64,000 nt of DNA from contig NZ_JTDB02000002.1 in NCBI RefSeq assembly GCF_000785435.2, positions 908,272 through 972,271 on the forward strand, read 5' to 3'. The position numbers and the translations under genes are program-made. The DNA comes from Paraburkholderia sacchari. GTDB lineage: Bacteria; Pseudomonadota; Gammaproteobacteria; Burkholderiales; Burkholderiaceae. Of this stretch, positions 45,049-53,947 are shown one piece after another; the stretch's first letter is position 1, and each line of letters opens with the position of its first letter. Under the pieces are notes generated by a model. It did not search any database. It was given only the letters and a program-made list of their open reading frames with translations, and had not been told where the DNA came from.

Positions 45049-46230
45049 TCAAAACGTCAATCCGGTCAATTCCCGGATCAGTTCCCGGTAGCGTTGTACC
45101 ACAACCCGTTCGTCGAATTCTTTCGCAATTTTTTTTCGGCCTCGCTCGGCCATGGCTGTGCGCGCAGATGGGGCCATATCGATCATGCGAGAAAGCGCGC
45201 CCGCTAGCGATGCCGCGTCGCGTGCCGCGCAGAGCAGGCCGTTTTCGCCATCCGTCACCACTTCGCGGCAGCCAGGCACGTCGGTCGCCACGATCGGGCG
45301 GCCCATCGCGCTCGCTTCCATGAGCGTGCGCGGCACGCCCTCGCGGTACGACGGCAGGACAACGCAGTCCGCATCGGCGATATAAGGGCGCACATCGGCG
45401 GTCTCGCCCAGGTACTCGATTACGCCTTCGCGCTCCCATGCAGCCACTTCTTCGCGCGTAATGGCGCTCGGGTTGTCGACGCCTACTGGACCCAGCACGC
45501 GAAACCGCGCATGCGGATAACGCGCGCGCAACTGGCGCGCGGCTTCGACATATTCGCCCACCCCTTTGTCCCAGAGCAGCCGGCCGATCAGCACGAACGC
45601 AAACGCTTCGCGCTCGGGCAGCGGGGTGAACGCGTACTCGTCCAGATCGACGCCTTCGCCGTGCAGCAGGCGCGCGCGTTCGGGATGCACGAGCAGGTTC
45701 TCTTGCTGGAAGGCGGCTTCGTCATCGCGATTCAGGAACCAGACTTCACGCGGGAACCGGAATGCGAAGCGGTAAAGGCGCTTGGCGACCTGCGCCGCGC
45801 GGCTCTTCTGGATGAACACGTAACCGAGTCCCGTCGTGACCGCCACCGATGGCACGCGCGCGAGCCACGCCGCAACCGAGCCGTAGATATTCGGCTTGAT
45901 CGTGTAATGGAACACGACGTCGGGGTTGAGCGCGCGATAGTGCTTGAAGAGGGCGAGCAACGTGCGCAGGTCGTCGAGCGGATTCGTGCCCTTCGAAGCG
46001 ACAGGCAGATCGACGCAGTTGCAGCCCATCTGCTCAAGCGGCTCGAACGTGCGGTCGCGCGGCGCGATGATCGTGACTTGCGCGCCGGCTGCGTTGAGCG
46101 CGCGCAGGAAGCCTTGGCGGTAGGTATAGATCGCCCACGCGGTGTTGCAGACGAGGGCGATGTGCAACGGGAGCCGTTGGGGCGGGGCTTCACGCCGGGC
46201 AAGCGCGGATGGAGCAGCGGGGGAATTCAC
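45049..46230 (-). CDS. Glycosyltransferase family 4 (PglA/WbpT-like)
   Basis: 393 residues if the GTG at 46230 is used. The conserved GT4 core starts LHIALVCNTAWAIYTYRQGFL and continues with VFHYTIKPNIYGS, TGLGYVF, IGRLLWDKGVGEYVEAA, VVLPSYREGVPRTLMEASAMGRP (the E-x7-E motif). The HYTIKPNIYGS/TGLGYVF pair is characteristic of PglA and O-antigen HexNAc/fucosyl transferases using undecaprenyl-linked acceptors. An ATG at 46311 would add 27 Arg/Pro-rich residues of doubtful coding quality. Forms a probable two-gene unit with galE. Confidence 0.88.
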   Translation of the reverse strand: MNSPAAPSALARREAPPQRLPLHIALVCNTAWAIYTYRQGFLRALNAAGAQVTIIAPRDRTFEPLEQMGCNCVDLPVASKGTNPLDDLRTLLALFKHYRALNPDVVFHYTIKPNIYGSVAAWLARVPSVAVTTGLGYVFIQKSRAAQVAKRLYRFAFRFPREVWFLNRDDEAAFQQENLLVHPERARLLHGEGVDLDEYAFTPLPEREAFAFVLIGRLLWDKGVGEYVEAARQLRARYPHARFRVLGPVGVDNPSAITREEVAAWEREGVIEYLGETADVRPYIADADCVVLPSYREGVPRTLMEASAMGRPIVATDVPGCREVVTDGENGLLCAARDAASLAGALSRMIDMAPSARTAMAERGRKKIAKEFDERVVVQRYRELIRELTGLTF

Positions 46231-46446
46231 GAAGGCCTGTTCGCTGGTGAGCGTCGATGTGTGGAGGAGGCGGGGGCACGGGTCTTGCGGGCTGCGCCGC
46301 CGGGGCCACATTTTAGCCGAGCGTGGATGCGTCTCGCCGGAGCGCTCAAACGGGCACCCGGTAAATACCGTAGGTGCCCGCCACGCTGCGCGTTCGCCTC
46401 TCCTCGGCTACACTGCCGGCCGCGCGGACCGCCGCCGCGCGCAATT

Positions 46447-46830
46447 TTGCCAAATCCCAGCCATGCTCCGTTCCTGGCCGCCCTCCTGATCTTCCAGTGT
46501 CTTGGCGAGAGCGTTTCCTACGTTTTCTCGCTGCCCGTTCCCGGTCCCGTGATCGGCATGTTGTTGCTATTCGCATTCGCAATGTTCCGGCCCAATGCGG
46601 CCGAGGCGATCGAGCCCACCGCGCTCGAGCTGCTGCGCCATCTTTCGCTGCTCTTCATTCCCGCGGGCGTGGGCATCATGGTTTCCGCTCAGGCCGTGCG
46701 CGGTGAGGCGCTTGCCGTGATCGCGAGCCTCGCCGTGAGCACGACGCTTGGCATCGCCGTCACTGCGCTCGTCACGCGTGCGTTGCTGCGGCGTCAGCGC
46801 GGCCGCGAAAACACCGGGGAGGGCGCGTGA
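46447..46830 (+). CDS. CidA/LrgA holin-like membrane protein, start disrupted or non-ATG
   Basis: 127 residues, four hydrophobic segments; LLIFQCLGESVSY and LPVPGPVIGMLLL are signature segments of CidA/LrgA. No ATG lies in the correct frame. The nearest in-frame candidates are TTG at 46447 or ATT at 46444. An ATG at 46463 (MLRS...), which would look natural for the family, is one base out of frame with the signature and meets TGA after eight codons, so a one-base deletion (or sequence error) between 46463 and 46475 is possible. Overlaps the lrgB-like gene by ATGA. Confidence 0.7.
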   Translation: MPNPSHAPFLAALLIFQCLGESVSYVFSLPVPGPVIGMLLLFAFAMFRPNAAEAIEPTALELLRHLSLLFIPAGVGIMVSAQAVRGEALAVIASLAVSTTLGIAVTALVTRALLRRQRGRENTGEGA

Positions 46831-47228
46831 TGAATTCGCACCTGCCGTTCGCGAAGATCGACGCCATCTGGGTTTACCTCGCGGCCTCGCCGCTGCTCGG
46901 TCTCACGGTCACGCTCGTCGCGTATCTGATCGCGCTAAACATCTACGCTCGCGCAAAACACAACCCGCTCGCCAACCCGGTGCTGATCGCGGTGGCGATC
47001 GTCGTCGTTGCGCTGAAGATCACCGATACGCCGTATCGCACCTATTTCGAAGGCGCGCAGTTTGTCCGCTTCCTGCTCGGGCCCGCAACGGTGGCGCTTG
47101 CGCTGCCGCTGTACCGGCAGTGGGCCAAGCTCAAGCGTAGCGCGCTGCCGCTTCTTGGCGGCCTCGTGGCGGGTTCGCTTACCGCAATTGTCTCGGCGGT
47201 CGGTATCGCCAGTGACATCAGGCTGTGA
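46827..47228 (+). pseudogene. LrgB/CidB family protein, C-terminally truncated
   Basis: 133 residues, whereas LrgB/CidB proteins are about 230. The first part is normal (SPLLGLTVTLVAYLIALNIYA, LANPVLIAVAIVV, YFEGAQFVRFLLGPATVALALPLY), but after LVAGSLTAIVSAVGIA the sequence changes to SDIRL and a stop; the conserved C-terminal half (the K-S-V-T-T-P-x-A segment and following helices) is absent downstream. The break is near 47212. Everything downstream has a different, accessory gene content, so this is probably an insertion or rearrangement junction. Partner of the cidA gene before it. Confidence 0.8.
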
Positions 47229-47431
47229 GTCAGAGGGGGGCCGCACCCCCGTAATATTTGATTACATTGGGAAATCTCGTGTAATAATGCGAATCCGACG
47301 TATCGCCGGACGAACGTTCGCTTTACCTTTCAGAATGACAGAAACATGACGTCAATCTGAAAGGAGATTGTCGAATATCAGCAACACTTCCTGTGTAATT
47401 GATAAGGAGTGCATTGCTTTGAGGTGTGGGG

Positions 47432-48445
47432 ATGGAGAACAGATCGTGGCTTACGATGTCGATTTTTGAAACTTACCAACTGCTTTCGAAGTCTATTCCT
47501 GGGCGAACGCCCCATGACCTCTTCCGGCGGGCCCGCGTACTGATGTACGCATCGCTTAATCCGTTTGCCGCTCGCATCTGGTTGAAGGCACTGACTACGA
47601 CCCCTCTGCTTGCGGAGATGGCTGTCCGCAACCGTCGCTTTCTCGAACGTCCCTTTCATTGCTTTGCTCAGGCCGACATGCCGGCATACGAGCGCGCCGA
47701 ACTGCTATGCGGTCATTTTCGCGTCGTTCGGGAGCTGTTTGGCGAAGGTCTTGCGCGCAGGCTCTACCTGAATTCGGAACACGTGACGTTGGCATCGAAT
47801 GGCACGTACGCGCTCGTTGTGAGCGAGCCGGTGCGCTGCTGGCGAGAAGGACTGCTGACGGTTGCCTGGCGCGACGTATCGGAGCGCGTCGATCTTGCGT
47901 GGGCGACAATCAGCTTCGAAAGACATGCCGAATCCGGGAAACGAGGTGTGCTGATCGGAGGTCTGCAAGGGCCGGCCGGCACAGACCGGGAGCGGGTGCG
48001 CGAGGCTACGCGCGCATGCCATGGCTTGCGGCCGAAGGCTGCCGTGATGGAAGCCATTGGCGAATTTTGCAGGCTGGCAAAGGTAGACGTGCTCACCGGC
48101 GTGACGAAGAAGACCCACGTTTCGGCCGCAACGGACATTCAGTTCAGCGCGGACTATGACGGCTTCTGGAGTGAACTAGGTGGGGTGGAAGTCGATGGGC
48201 GATTCGTGCTGCCGCTTCGTCCATATCACCGCGATATCAACGAGGTTCCGTCAAAGCGGCGTGCTGAATTTCGCAGGCGGCAGACGCTGATCGCGGATCT
48301 GCTGGAGCAGATCGATCGGGCAGTCCACGAGCGTTTGGGTGCGGATGTGATGTCGCCTCATCCGGGTCGTGCGAAGGCCGACGACCATCTGCCGGAACTT
48401 GCTGTCGCTCTGGCAGCAAATTATGGTGACCCGAAGCCGGCGTGA
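47432..48445 (+). CDS. VirK/YbjX family (DUF535) protein
   Basis: 337 residues. The family core is visible from the middle on: LYLNSEHVTLASNGTYALVVSEP, AWATISFER, GVLIGGLQGP, RVREATRACHGLRPKAAVMEA, VTKKTHVSA and the ending LPLRPYHRDINEVPSKRRAEFRRR. Members (VirK in Shigella/Salmonella, YbjX in E. coli) are linked to envelope stress, peptide resistance and virulence, but no biochemical activity is known. Starts: GTG 47426 or ATG 47432; the upstream GAGG supports either. It stands alone, 200 bp after the lrgB break and 205 bp before the next gene; the region 47240-47420 is AT-rich and probably holds its promoter. Confidence 0.85.
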   Translation: MENRSWLTMSIFETYQLLSKSIPGRTPHDLFRRARVLMYASLNPFAARIWLKALTTTPLLAEMAVRNRRFLERPFHCFAQADMPAYERAELLCGHFRVVRELFGEGLARRLYLNSEHVTLASNGTYALVVSEPVRCWREGLLTVAWRDVSERVDLAWATISFERHAESGKRGVLIGGLQGPAGTDRERVREATRACHGLRPKAAVMEAIGEFCRLAKVDVLTGVTKKTHVSAATDIQFSADYDGFWSELGGVEVDGRFVLPLRPYHRDINEVPSKRRAEFRRRQTLIADLLEQIDRAVHERLGADVMSPHPGRAKADDHLPELAVALAANYGDPKPA

Positions 48446-48650
48446 TTGCCGAGCCCTGCATCTTCACGTGCGCCTCATAAACGCGCAAGTTCGCGAATTT
48501 CTGGTCAAGTCTTGGGGCCGCCGGATCGGCAATAACGTGCGCAGCACCTGCATAAGACTTTGCTGAATCAGTTATAGGATTTTGTTAATTTCGCGAAGCA
48601 ATCTGTCATGTCATTCTCGCTCAACACCACCGAACTGAAAGGAGAGGAGC

Positions 48651-49442
48651 ATGTTGAGCGCCGAGCGAGAAGCATTTGCACGCGATGGAGTGACCGTTTT
48701 GCGGGGCGTGTTCACTGATTGGGTGGACGTTTTACGCGATGGCGTGGACTTCAACGAAAAGCACCCCGGGCCCGATTTTCGCGACTACAGCAAGGGCACG
48801 TCGTCAGGACGGTTCTTCGGAGACTATTGTAACTGGCAGCGTATCGAGCCCTTTCGCCGGTTCGTCGAGAAAAGCCCGGCGGGACGCATCGCAAGAGAAC
48901 TGATGGCATCGAAGCGTGCGCGAATCTTTCACGAGCACGTTCTCGTCAAGGAGGCGGGCGCCGACAAGATCACGCCCTGGCATCACGACGAACCCTACTA
49001 TTGCGTGAGCGCCGAGCAGTCGGTGAGCATGTGGGTGCCGCTCGATCCGGTGCCGCGCGAAACCACGCTCGAATTCGTCGCCGGCTCGCATCGTTGGGGA
49101 AAGCTCTTTCGGCCGAGGAAGTTCACCGGTGTCGCGTATGACCGCAACACTGACGGACTCGAAGAAATGCCGGACATCGACGCTCATCGTAGCGACTACG
49201 AAATTCTTGGCTGGGATCTGAAGCCCGGCGATGCAGTGGCTTTTAACTATCTCACGGTGCACGGTGCGCCGGGAAATCGTTCGGGGTCCATATCCCGACG
49301 CGTGGTGTCGTTTCGCTGGCTTGGCGACAATGCCGTGTATGTCGACCGAGGCGGCGAAACTTCGCCGCCGTACCGCCATCTGGCCGATCGATTGACGCCG
49401 GGCGATCCGCTGCCGGAAGAGGAGTTTCCGTTCGTCGTCTGA
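48651..49442 (+). CDS. Phytanoyl-CoA dioxygenase (PhyH) family Fe(II)/2-oxoglutarate oxygenase
   Basis: 263 residues. The iron ligands are recognisable: PWHHDEPYY (H-x-D, ~115) and LTVHGAPGN (distal His, ~200), followed by an Arg-bearing ISRRVVSFRW that would bind 2-oxoglutarate. PWHHD is shared with other bacterial PhyH proteins that hydroxylate small acids or quaternary amines. A strong AAAGGAGAGG ribosome site lies just upstream. Convergent with the Rieske oxygenase gene (39 bp apart); the two may serve the same pathway, which is inference only. Confidence 0.88.
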   Translation: MLSAEREAFARDGVTVLRGVFTDWVDVLRDGVDFNEKHPGPDFRDYSKGTSSGRFFGDYCNWQRIEPFRRFVEKSPAGRIARELMASKRARIFHEHVLVKEAGADKITPWHHDEPYYCVSAEQSVSMWVPLDPVPRETTLEFVAGSHRWGKLFRPRKFTGVAYDRNTDGLEEMPDIDAHRSDYEILGWDLKPGDAVAFNYLTVHGAPGNRSGSISRRVVSFRWLGDNAVYVDRGGETSPPYRHLADRLTPGDPLPEEEFPFVV

Positions 49443-49481
49443 TTGCGCTTCGCGCGCAAGCGGCGGAAGGTATATTCGGAA

Positions 49482-50633
49482 TCAGTCACAGATCCGGTGC
49501 GCTATGAAGCTATAAAAGTCGCGTAGCGTGCCTTCCAAATTCTCGGCGGAGAGCGGCCCGGGCGAATAAAACGTCGAACTCAGCCCTTTTTGCAACGTTT
49601 CCAGCTTTGCACGGTCTTCGGCATTGAACGCGTTGGCGAACGCAACGTATCGTTCGATGCTGTCCTTACCCGGGTTGCACTCGTGTCCGGCGATTCCCCA
49701 CCTCAGCACGACCTGGTCGGTTGTTGCTGGCCGCAGACAAAGATAGATCGTCTGATGAGGCATGTAGGTGACGACGAGGTTGGGAAAAACGCTGAAGAGA
49801 AAACTGGATCGCCGTTCGATCTGCGTGAGGCTTTCGTGAAATGGCGCGCGCTGAGGCGAGTCGAGTGTGTAGTGCGCGCGATAGGCCGAGAAGTGGCCGT
49901 TTCCGGGCACGTATTCGCAAAGCTCGGCTGGCGTCACCGGCCTCAAGGTTCGCGGATGGGTGGCGTTCAGGTGATAGCCCTCCATGAAGTTCTCAGCCAG
50001 ACACTTCCAGTTGGTGTTCCAGGCCTCTTCCTGGAAGTGATAAAGCTCGCGATCCTCGTTGTGATAGTTGCGGATATGAGCCTCGAGAGGGCGGAGCGCA
50101 TCGCCTAGCGGCGGCGCGTTGCCATCGAGGTTCACGAAGATGAAGTTCTGCCAGATCGTCGAATGGATTTTTGGCAGCGCGCATCGGGCGCCATCGAGTT
50201 CCCTGGAATCTTGCATCAGCGGAGCGCGTTTGAGCTTGCCGTTGAGTTCATAGCTCCACGCGTGATATGCGCATGCGTGAACCCGGGCATTGCCACGACC
50301 GAGCGCAACCAGATTGCCGCGATGCCGGCACACATTCGCGAGCACATGAATTTCACCCTGCGCGTCGCGCTGAACCAAAAGCGGTTCTCCGACTATTTCA
50401 GTCGTGTAGTAGTCGCCTGCATCAGGGATTTCGCCGACGTGGCCGACACAGACCCAGGTGCGTCGAAAGACACGTTGTCGTTCGAGTTCAGCGAAGTGAG
50501 CAGAGGTGTAGAACGCCCCTGGCATGCCGTGAGTCGCGCGATCGGGGGAGCGCGACAATGTCGACAGCCTGTCCAGCAGAGCCCGGTCGCATGGCGCAAG
50601 GATATCGGTAGGTGCAACTACAGGTGCATTCAT
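49482..50633 (-). CDS. Rieske non-haem iron oxygenase, alpha subunit (first of two)
   Basis: 383 residues. The [2Fe-2S] Rieske ligands are CRHRG ... CAYHAWSY (C-x-H, 17-x, C-x2-H, ~95-120), and the mononuclear iron region is NWKCLAENFMEGYHLNATHP (His-x4-His, ~210-225), with the later Asp expected near the C terminus. Similar single-component enzymes demethylate or hydroxylate betaines and other quaternary amines. The ATG at 50633 begins ~35 residues before the Rieske domain. No reductase gene is adjacent; electrons may come from elsewhere. Divergent from the LysR gene at 50839. Confidence 0.92.
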   Translation of the reverse strand: MNAPVVAPTDILAPCDRALLDRLSTLSRSPDRATHGMPGAFYTSAHFAELERQRVFRRTWVCVGHVGEIPDAGDYYTTEIVGEPLLVQRDAQGEIHVLANVCRHRGNLVALGRGNARVHACAYHAWSYELNGKLKRAPLMQDSRELDGARCALPKIHSTIWQNFIFVNLDGNAPPLGDALRPLEAHIRNYHNEDRELYHFQEEAWNTNWKCLAENFMEGYHLNATHPRTLRPVTPAELCEYVPGNGHFSAYRAHYTLDSPQRAPFHESLTQIERRSSFLFSVFPNLVVTYMPHQTIYLCLRPATTDQVVLRWGIAGHECNPGKDSIERYVAFANAFNAEDRAKLETLQKGLSSTFYSPGPLSAENLEGTLRDFYSFIAHRICD

Positions 50634-50704
50634 CGCGATTTAACCTCCTGACCCGGCCGAGCGCCGATGCTCATAAAGTAAACGGGTTAAAACAACGAGG
50701 AAAC

Positions 50705-50719
50705 CATTGTTTTTCAATG
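50705..50719. promoter_or_regulatory. Palindrome in the Rieske-lysR divergent region
   Basis: CATTG-N5-CAATG, a perfect 5-bp inverted repeat with a T5 spacer in the 205-bp gap between the divergent oxygenase and LysR genes. A LysR-type operator is possible; the T-N11-A form is not seen here. Confidence 0.4.
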
Positions 50720-50838
50720 TGCTCCCCAGCTTTTCGCTATGCAGGACTGCCTCAGGAAGCGCGCGAATGCGTTGGCTAACCGGGATAGCTCAGCCACCGT
50801 TATCATTGATGGTTTGAGCCCATACCCAGCGAGCCCGA

Positions 50839-51756
50839 ATGTCGCCTCCATTCACGTTGCGCCAGCTGAAATACTTCGTTGCCACGGTGGACCACGGGAG
50901 CGTTGCGGAGGCTTCGCGAAAACTCTTCATCGCGCAGCCGGCGATATCGGTTGCCATCAAGAGTCTCGAAGAAGGGTTCGGCACGCAGCTCATCATCCGG
51001 CATCACGCGCAGGGTATTTCACTGACCCCAGCCGGCGCCAGGTTCTATGAGCGTGCAAAGGCGCTGCTCCAGTCAGTGCACGAGTTCGAGCAAAACGCGC
51101 TTGCCGATGGAGACGTTTCATCTGGCCGAGTGGACATCGGGTGTTTCGAGACATTCGCGCCGCTGTATCTGCCGAGTTTGATTCGCGGCTTCAATACGCT
51201 TTATCCCGGCATTGAAATCAAGGTGCGGGATGGAGATCAAGACGAGCTTTTGCAAGGGCTGGAGAAAGGTCGATTCGATCTTGTGGTGGTGTACGAACTG
51301 GGGCTCGACGAGACACTCTCCACTCATCCGCTGACGGCGGGGCAACCTCCCTATGTCCTGTTGCCGGCGATGCATCGGCTTGCGGGGGCCGACAAGGTCA
51401 GTCTCTTCGACCTGTGCGACGAGCCGCTGATTCTGCTCGATGTCGCGCCGAGCAGAGACTATTTTGTCGGTCTGTTTGAACCTTACGGACTGAGCCCGAA
51501 AGTAGGGTTCAGTTCACCCTCGCTGGAACTGGTTCGCGGCATGGTGGGCCAAGGATTCGGATATTCCCTTTTGGTCACGCGGCCGCATTCACCGACCACC
51601 TATGACGGGCACGAAGTCGTTGCGGTCGAGATCGCGGAGTCAGTCGCCTGTTCGGGCCTCGTGGCTGCGTGGCTGAAACGCAATCAACTGACCGTGCCTG
51701 CTCGATTGTTCCTGGAGTACACCGCTGCTCGATTCCGCTCGATGTCCAGTTCCTGA
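50839..51756 (+). CDS. LysR-family transcriptional regulator
   Basis: 305 residues. The N-terminal winged HTH is typical: TLRQLKYFVATVDHGSVAEASRKLFIAQPAISVAIKSLEEGFG; the substrate-binding domain follows (VDIGCFETFAPLYLPSLIRGF, FDLVVVYELGL). It faces away from the first Rieske gene, the usual LysR arrangement, and by position is probably its regulator or that of the transporter. The second LysR in this cluster (57541-58467) shares the same architecture and several sequence blocks (RQLKYFV, AQPAIS, GLSLT-like), so they look like paralogues. Confidence 0.93.
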   Translation: MSPPFTLRQLKYFVATVDHGSVAEASRKLFIAQPAISVAIKSLEEGFGTQLIIRHHAQGISLTPAGARFYERAKALLQSVHEFEQNALADGDVSSGRVDIGCFETFAPLYLPSLIRGFNTLYPGIEIKVRDGDQDELLQGLEKGRFDLVVVYELGLDETLSTHPLTAGQPPYVLLPAMHRLAGADKVSLFDLCDEPLILLDVAPSRDYFVGLFEPYGLSPKVGFSSPSLELVRGMVGQGFGYSLLVTRPHSPTTYDGHEVVAVEIAESVACSGLVAAWLKRNQLTVPARLFLEYTAARFRSMSSS

Positions 51757-51781
51757 GCCTGTTCGCCCGTCTCTGGCCAAT

Positions 51782-52609
51782 TCAGATCAGCGCTTGATTC
51801 GCGGCTGCCGCGCGACTACGCAACCAGTTGATGCTCATGAACAGCACCACGGCGAACACAATCAGCATGGTCGCCACGGCCAGAATCGACGGATCGATGG
51901 AGTCCCGGATGCCGCTCCACATCTGTCGCGGAACGGTCTTTTGATTGGGGCCGCCGATGAACAGAATGACGATCACTTCGTCGAACGAAGTTGCAAATGC
52001 GAATACGCTTCCCGTCGCGACCGCAGGTGTAATCATCGGAAGCGTCACGCGCCTGAACGCGACCCAAGGCGGCGCACCTAGCCCGGACGCTGCGCGCAGC
52101 AGGCTCTGGTCGAAAGACAGCAGCGACGCCGTCACCGTGATGACGACAAACGGCGTGCCGAGCGCGGCATGCGCAAGAATAACGCCGGGGTACGAATTCA
52201 CGAGCCCGAGCGGAGCGAACACAAGATAGAAGCCCGCCGCGACGACGACAATCGGCACGATCATCGGGGAGATGATGATCGGCATGACGATCGAACGTAG
52301 CGGAAACTGCGTTCGCGACAGGCCGAGCGCCGCCAGCGTCCCTAGACAGGTCGCAATCAGCGTGGACGCAGCGCCTATCCCGACACTGTTCAGAAGCGCA
52401 AGTTGCCAGTCCGGGCTCGTGAGTGCCTGCTCATACCAGCGCAGCGAGAATCCCTGCAGCGGATACGAAAAGTACGAGCCGGAGTTGAACGAAAGCGGAA
52501 TGATCGCGAGGATCGGCGCGACCAGAAAGAACAGAACGAGCGCGCAATGCACGCGTGCCCAGCGGAAGGCGACACGCTCCGTTAGTACCGTATTGCGTTT
52601 GTCTTGCAT
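51782..52609 (-). CDS. ABC transporter permease (PotC type)
   Basis: 275 residues with about six membrane segments; the EAA-like cytoplasmic loop is AASGLGAPPWVAFRRVTLPMITPAVATG. Last gene of the minus-strand transport unit ATPase-SBP-permease-permease. Related to spermidine/putrescine importers (PotABCD) and to opine/betaine-like systems. Start ATG 52609; the C terminus is hydrophobic as usual. Confidence 0.92.
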   Translation of the reverse strand: MQDKRNTVLTERVAFRWARVHCALVLFFLVAPILAIIPLSFNSGSYFSYPLQGFSLRWYEQALTSPDWQLALLNSVGIGAASTLIATCLGTLAALGLSRTQFPLRSIVMPIIISPMIVPIVVVAAGFYLVFAPLGLVNSYPGVILAHAALGTPFVVITVTASLLSFDQSLLRAASGLGAPPWVAFRRVTLPMITPAVATGSVFAFATSFDEVIVILFIGGPNQKTVPRQMWSGIRDSIDPSILAVATMLIVFAVVLFMSINWLRSRAAAANQALI

Positions 52610-52637
52610 GATCGTTCCTGTGTCTATGCCCCGTTTC

Positions 52638-53909
52638 TCAACCGAACCGCAAACGGTCGATTCCGACGATGCGGTTGAAGATGAAATAGAAAATCGCGGT
52701 AAAGATCACGAGATAGGCCGATAGCGCGCCCGCGAGTCCCCAGTTGAGTTGCGTGTTCGTCTGGTTCGCGATGAGCTGGCTGATCATCTCGTCGCCCGCG
52801 CCGCCGAGCAGGGCCGGCGTGATGTAGTAGCCGAGCGCCAGCACGAACACCAGGAAGCAGCCAGCTCCCACGCCTGGCAAAGTCTGGGGAATATAGACGC
52901 GCACGAAAGCCGTGAAGGGGTGCGCGCCCAGCGACTTGGCTGCGCGTAGATACACGGGCGACACGCCTTTCATCACCGAAAAAATCGCGAGAATCATGTA
53001 CGGCAGCAGCACGTGAGTCATGCCGATCAATACGCCTGTGCGATTGAAAACGAGCGGCATGGGATGCGTTACGATGCCGAGGCTCATCAGCAGGCTGTTG
53101 ACGACGCCGCCCGGTTGCAGGAGCACGTACCACGCCGTCGTGCGCACCAGCAGCGAGGTCCAGAACGGCACGATGACGAACAGCATGAGCCGGCTGCTGC
53201 TTTTCTCGGGCAGATTCGCGAGTAGCCATGCGACGGGATAACCGAGCAGCAAGCAAAGCAAGGTGACGGTGAAGCTGATCGAGATCGTGCGCAGGAACGC
53301 TTCGCGATAGACCGTGGCGTTCGCCGGCAGCGAGACGATCGAGCCTTGAGGCGTCACCTTCGCGTCTACGGCGTTCAACAGATAGTCGGGCGTCGGCGAA
53401 GTGGCGGCGCGCTTGAGCAGACGCCATGTCTCGGGCGAGTTCCAGCGTTCATCGATTTCGATCAGCGCCGGCTTCCACGCGGCAGGCGCATCGTGGCGAA
53501 CGCCGCGCGCGGTTTTCAACAGCAGGCTGCGGAATTCCGGTTGCGCGAAGTTCATGCGTCTCGCGACGGTGCCGAGTTCTCCACTTTGCTGCGCGTCCTT
53601 GATTCCGGATGCGAGCAGGGCGAACGTGTGTTCGTCGGGCACGCCATGGCCGTCCCAAGCGTTGAGCGCGCGGGATAGCGCTGGCATGCTGTCGGGCACT
53701 TCACTGTTCTGCACGCTGCGAGCGAGCAAAAGCGCGATCGGTGCAATGAAGGTCGACAGCAGGAAGACGATTAGCGGAAGCGCCAGCATCAGCGCTCGAA
53801 TCGAAGCACGGCGTTGCGCCTTTTGATAAGACGCGCGGCCGGCGGCTCTCGTCGGAGAGCCCGTGGCCGGAGAACTGGCCGTCATGGGCTTATGGGTAGT
53901 CGCGGTCAC
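52638..53909 (-). CDS. ABC transporter permease (PotB type) with large periplasmic insertion
   Basis: 423 residues, longer than the usual ~290. The extra length is a ~145-residue, mostly polar segment between the first membrane helix (~36-66) and the second (~213), presumably periplasmic. The EAA loop is YLRAAKSLGAHPFTAFVRVYIPQTLPG. Similar long PotB-like proteins occur in Burkholderiales amine importers. The start at 53909 gives a Lys/Ala-rich N terminus. Gap to the next permease 28 bp. Confidence 0.9.
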   Translation of the reverse strand: MTATTHKPMTASSPATGSPTRAAGRASYQKAQRRASIRALMLALPLIVFLLSTFIAPIALLLARSVQNSEVPDSMPALSRALNAWDGHGVPDEHTFALLASGIKDAQQSGELGTVARRMNFAQPEFRSLLLKTARGVRHDAPAAWKPALIEIDERWNSPETWRLLKRAATSPTPDYLLNAVDAKVTPQGSIVSLPANATVYREAFLRTISISFTVTLLCLLLGYPVAWLLANLPEKSSSRLMLFVIVPFWTSLLVRTTAWYVLLQPGGVVNSLLMSLGIVTHPMPLVFNRTGVLIGMTHVLLPYMILAIFSVMKGVSPVYLRAAKSLGAHPFTAFVRVYIPQTLPGVGAGCFLVFVLALGYYITPALLGGAGDEMISQLIANQTNTQLNWGLAGALSAYLVIFTAIFYFIFNRIVGIDRLRFG

Positions 53910-53947
53910 AGCGGGCTCTCTTTCGATGGGAGTTTTACTGCGGGGTA

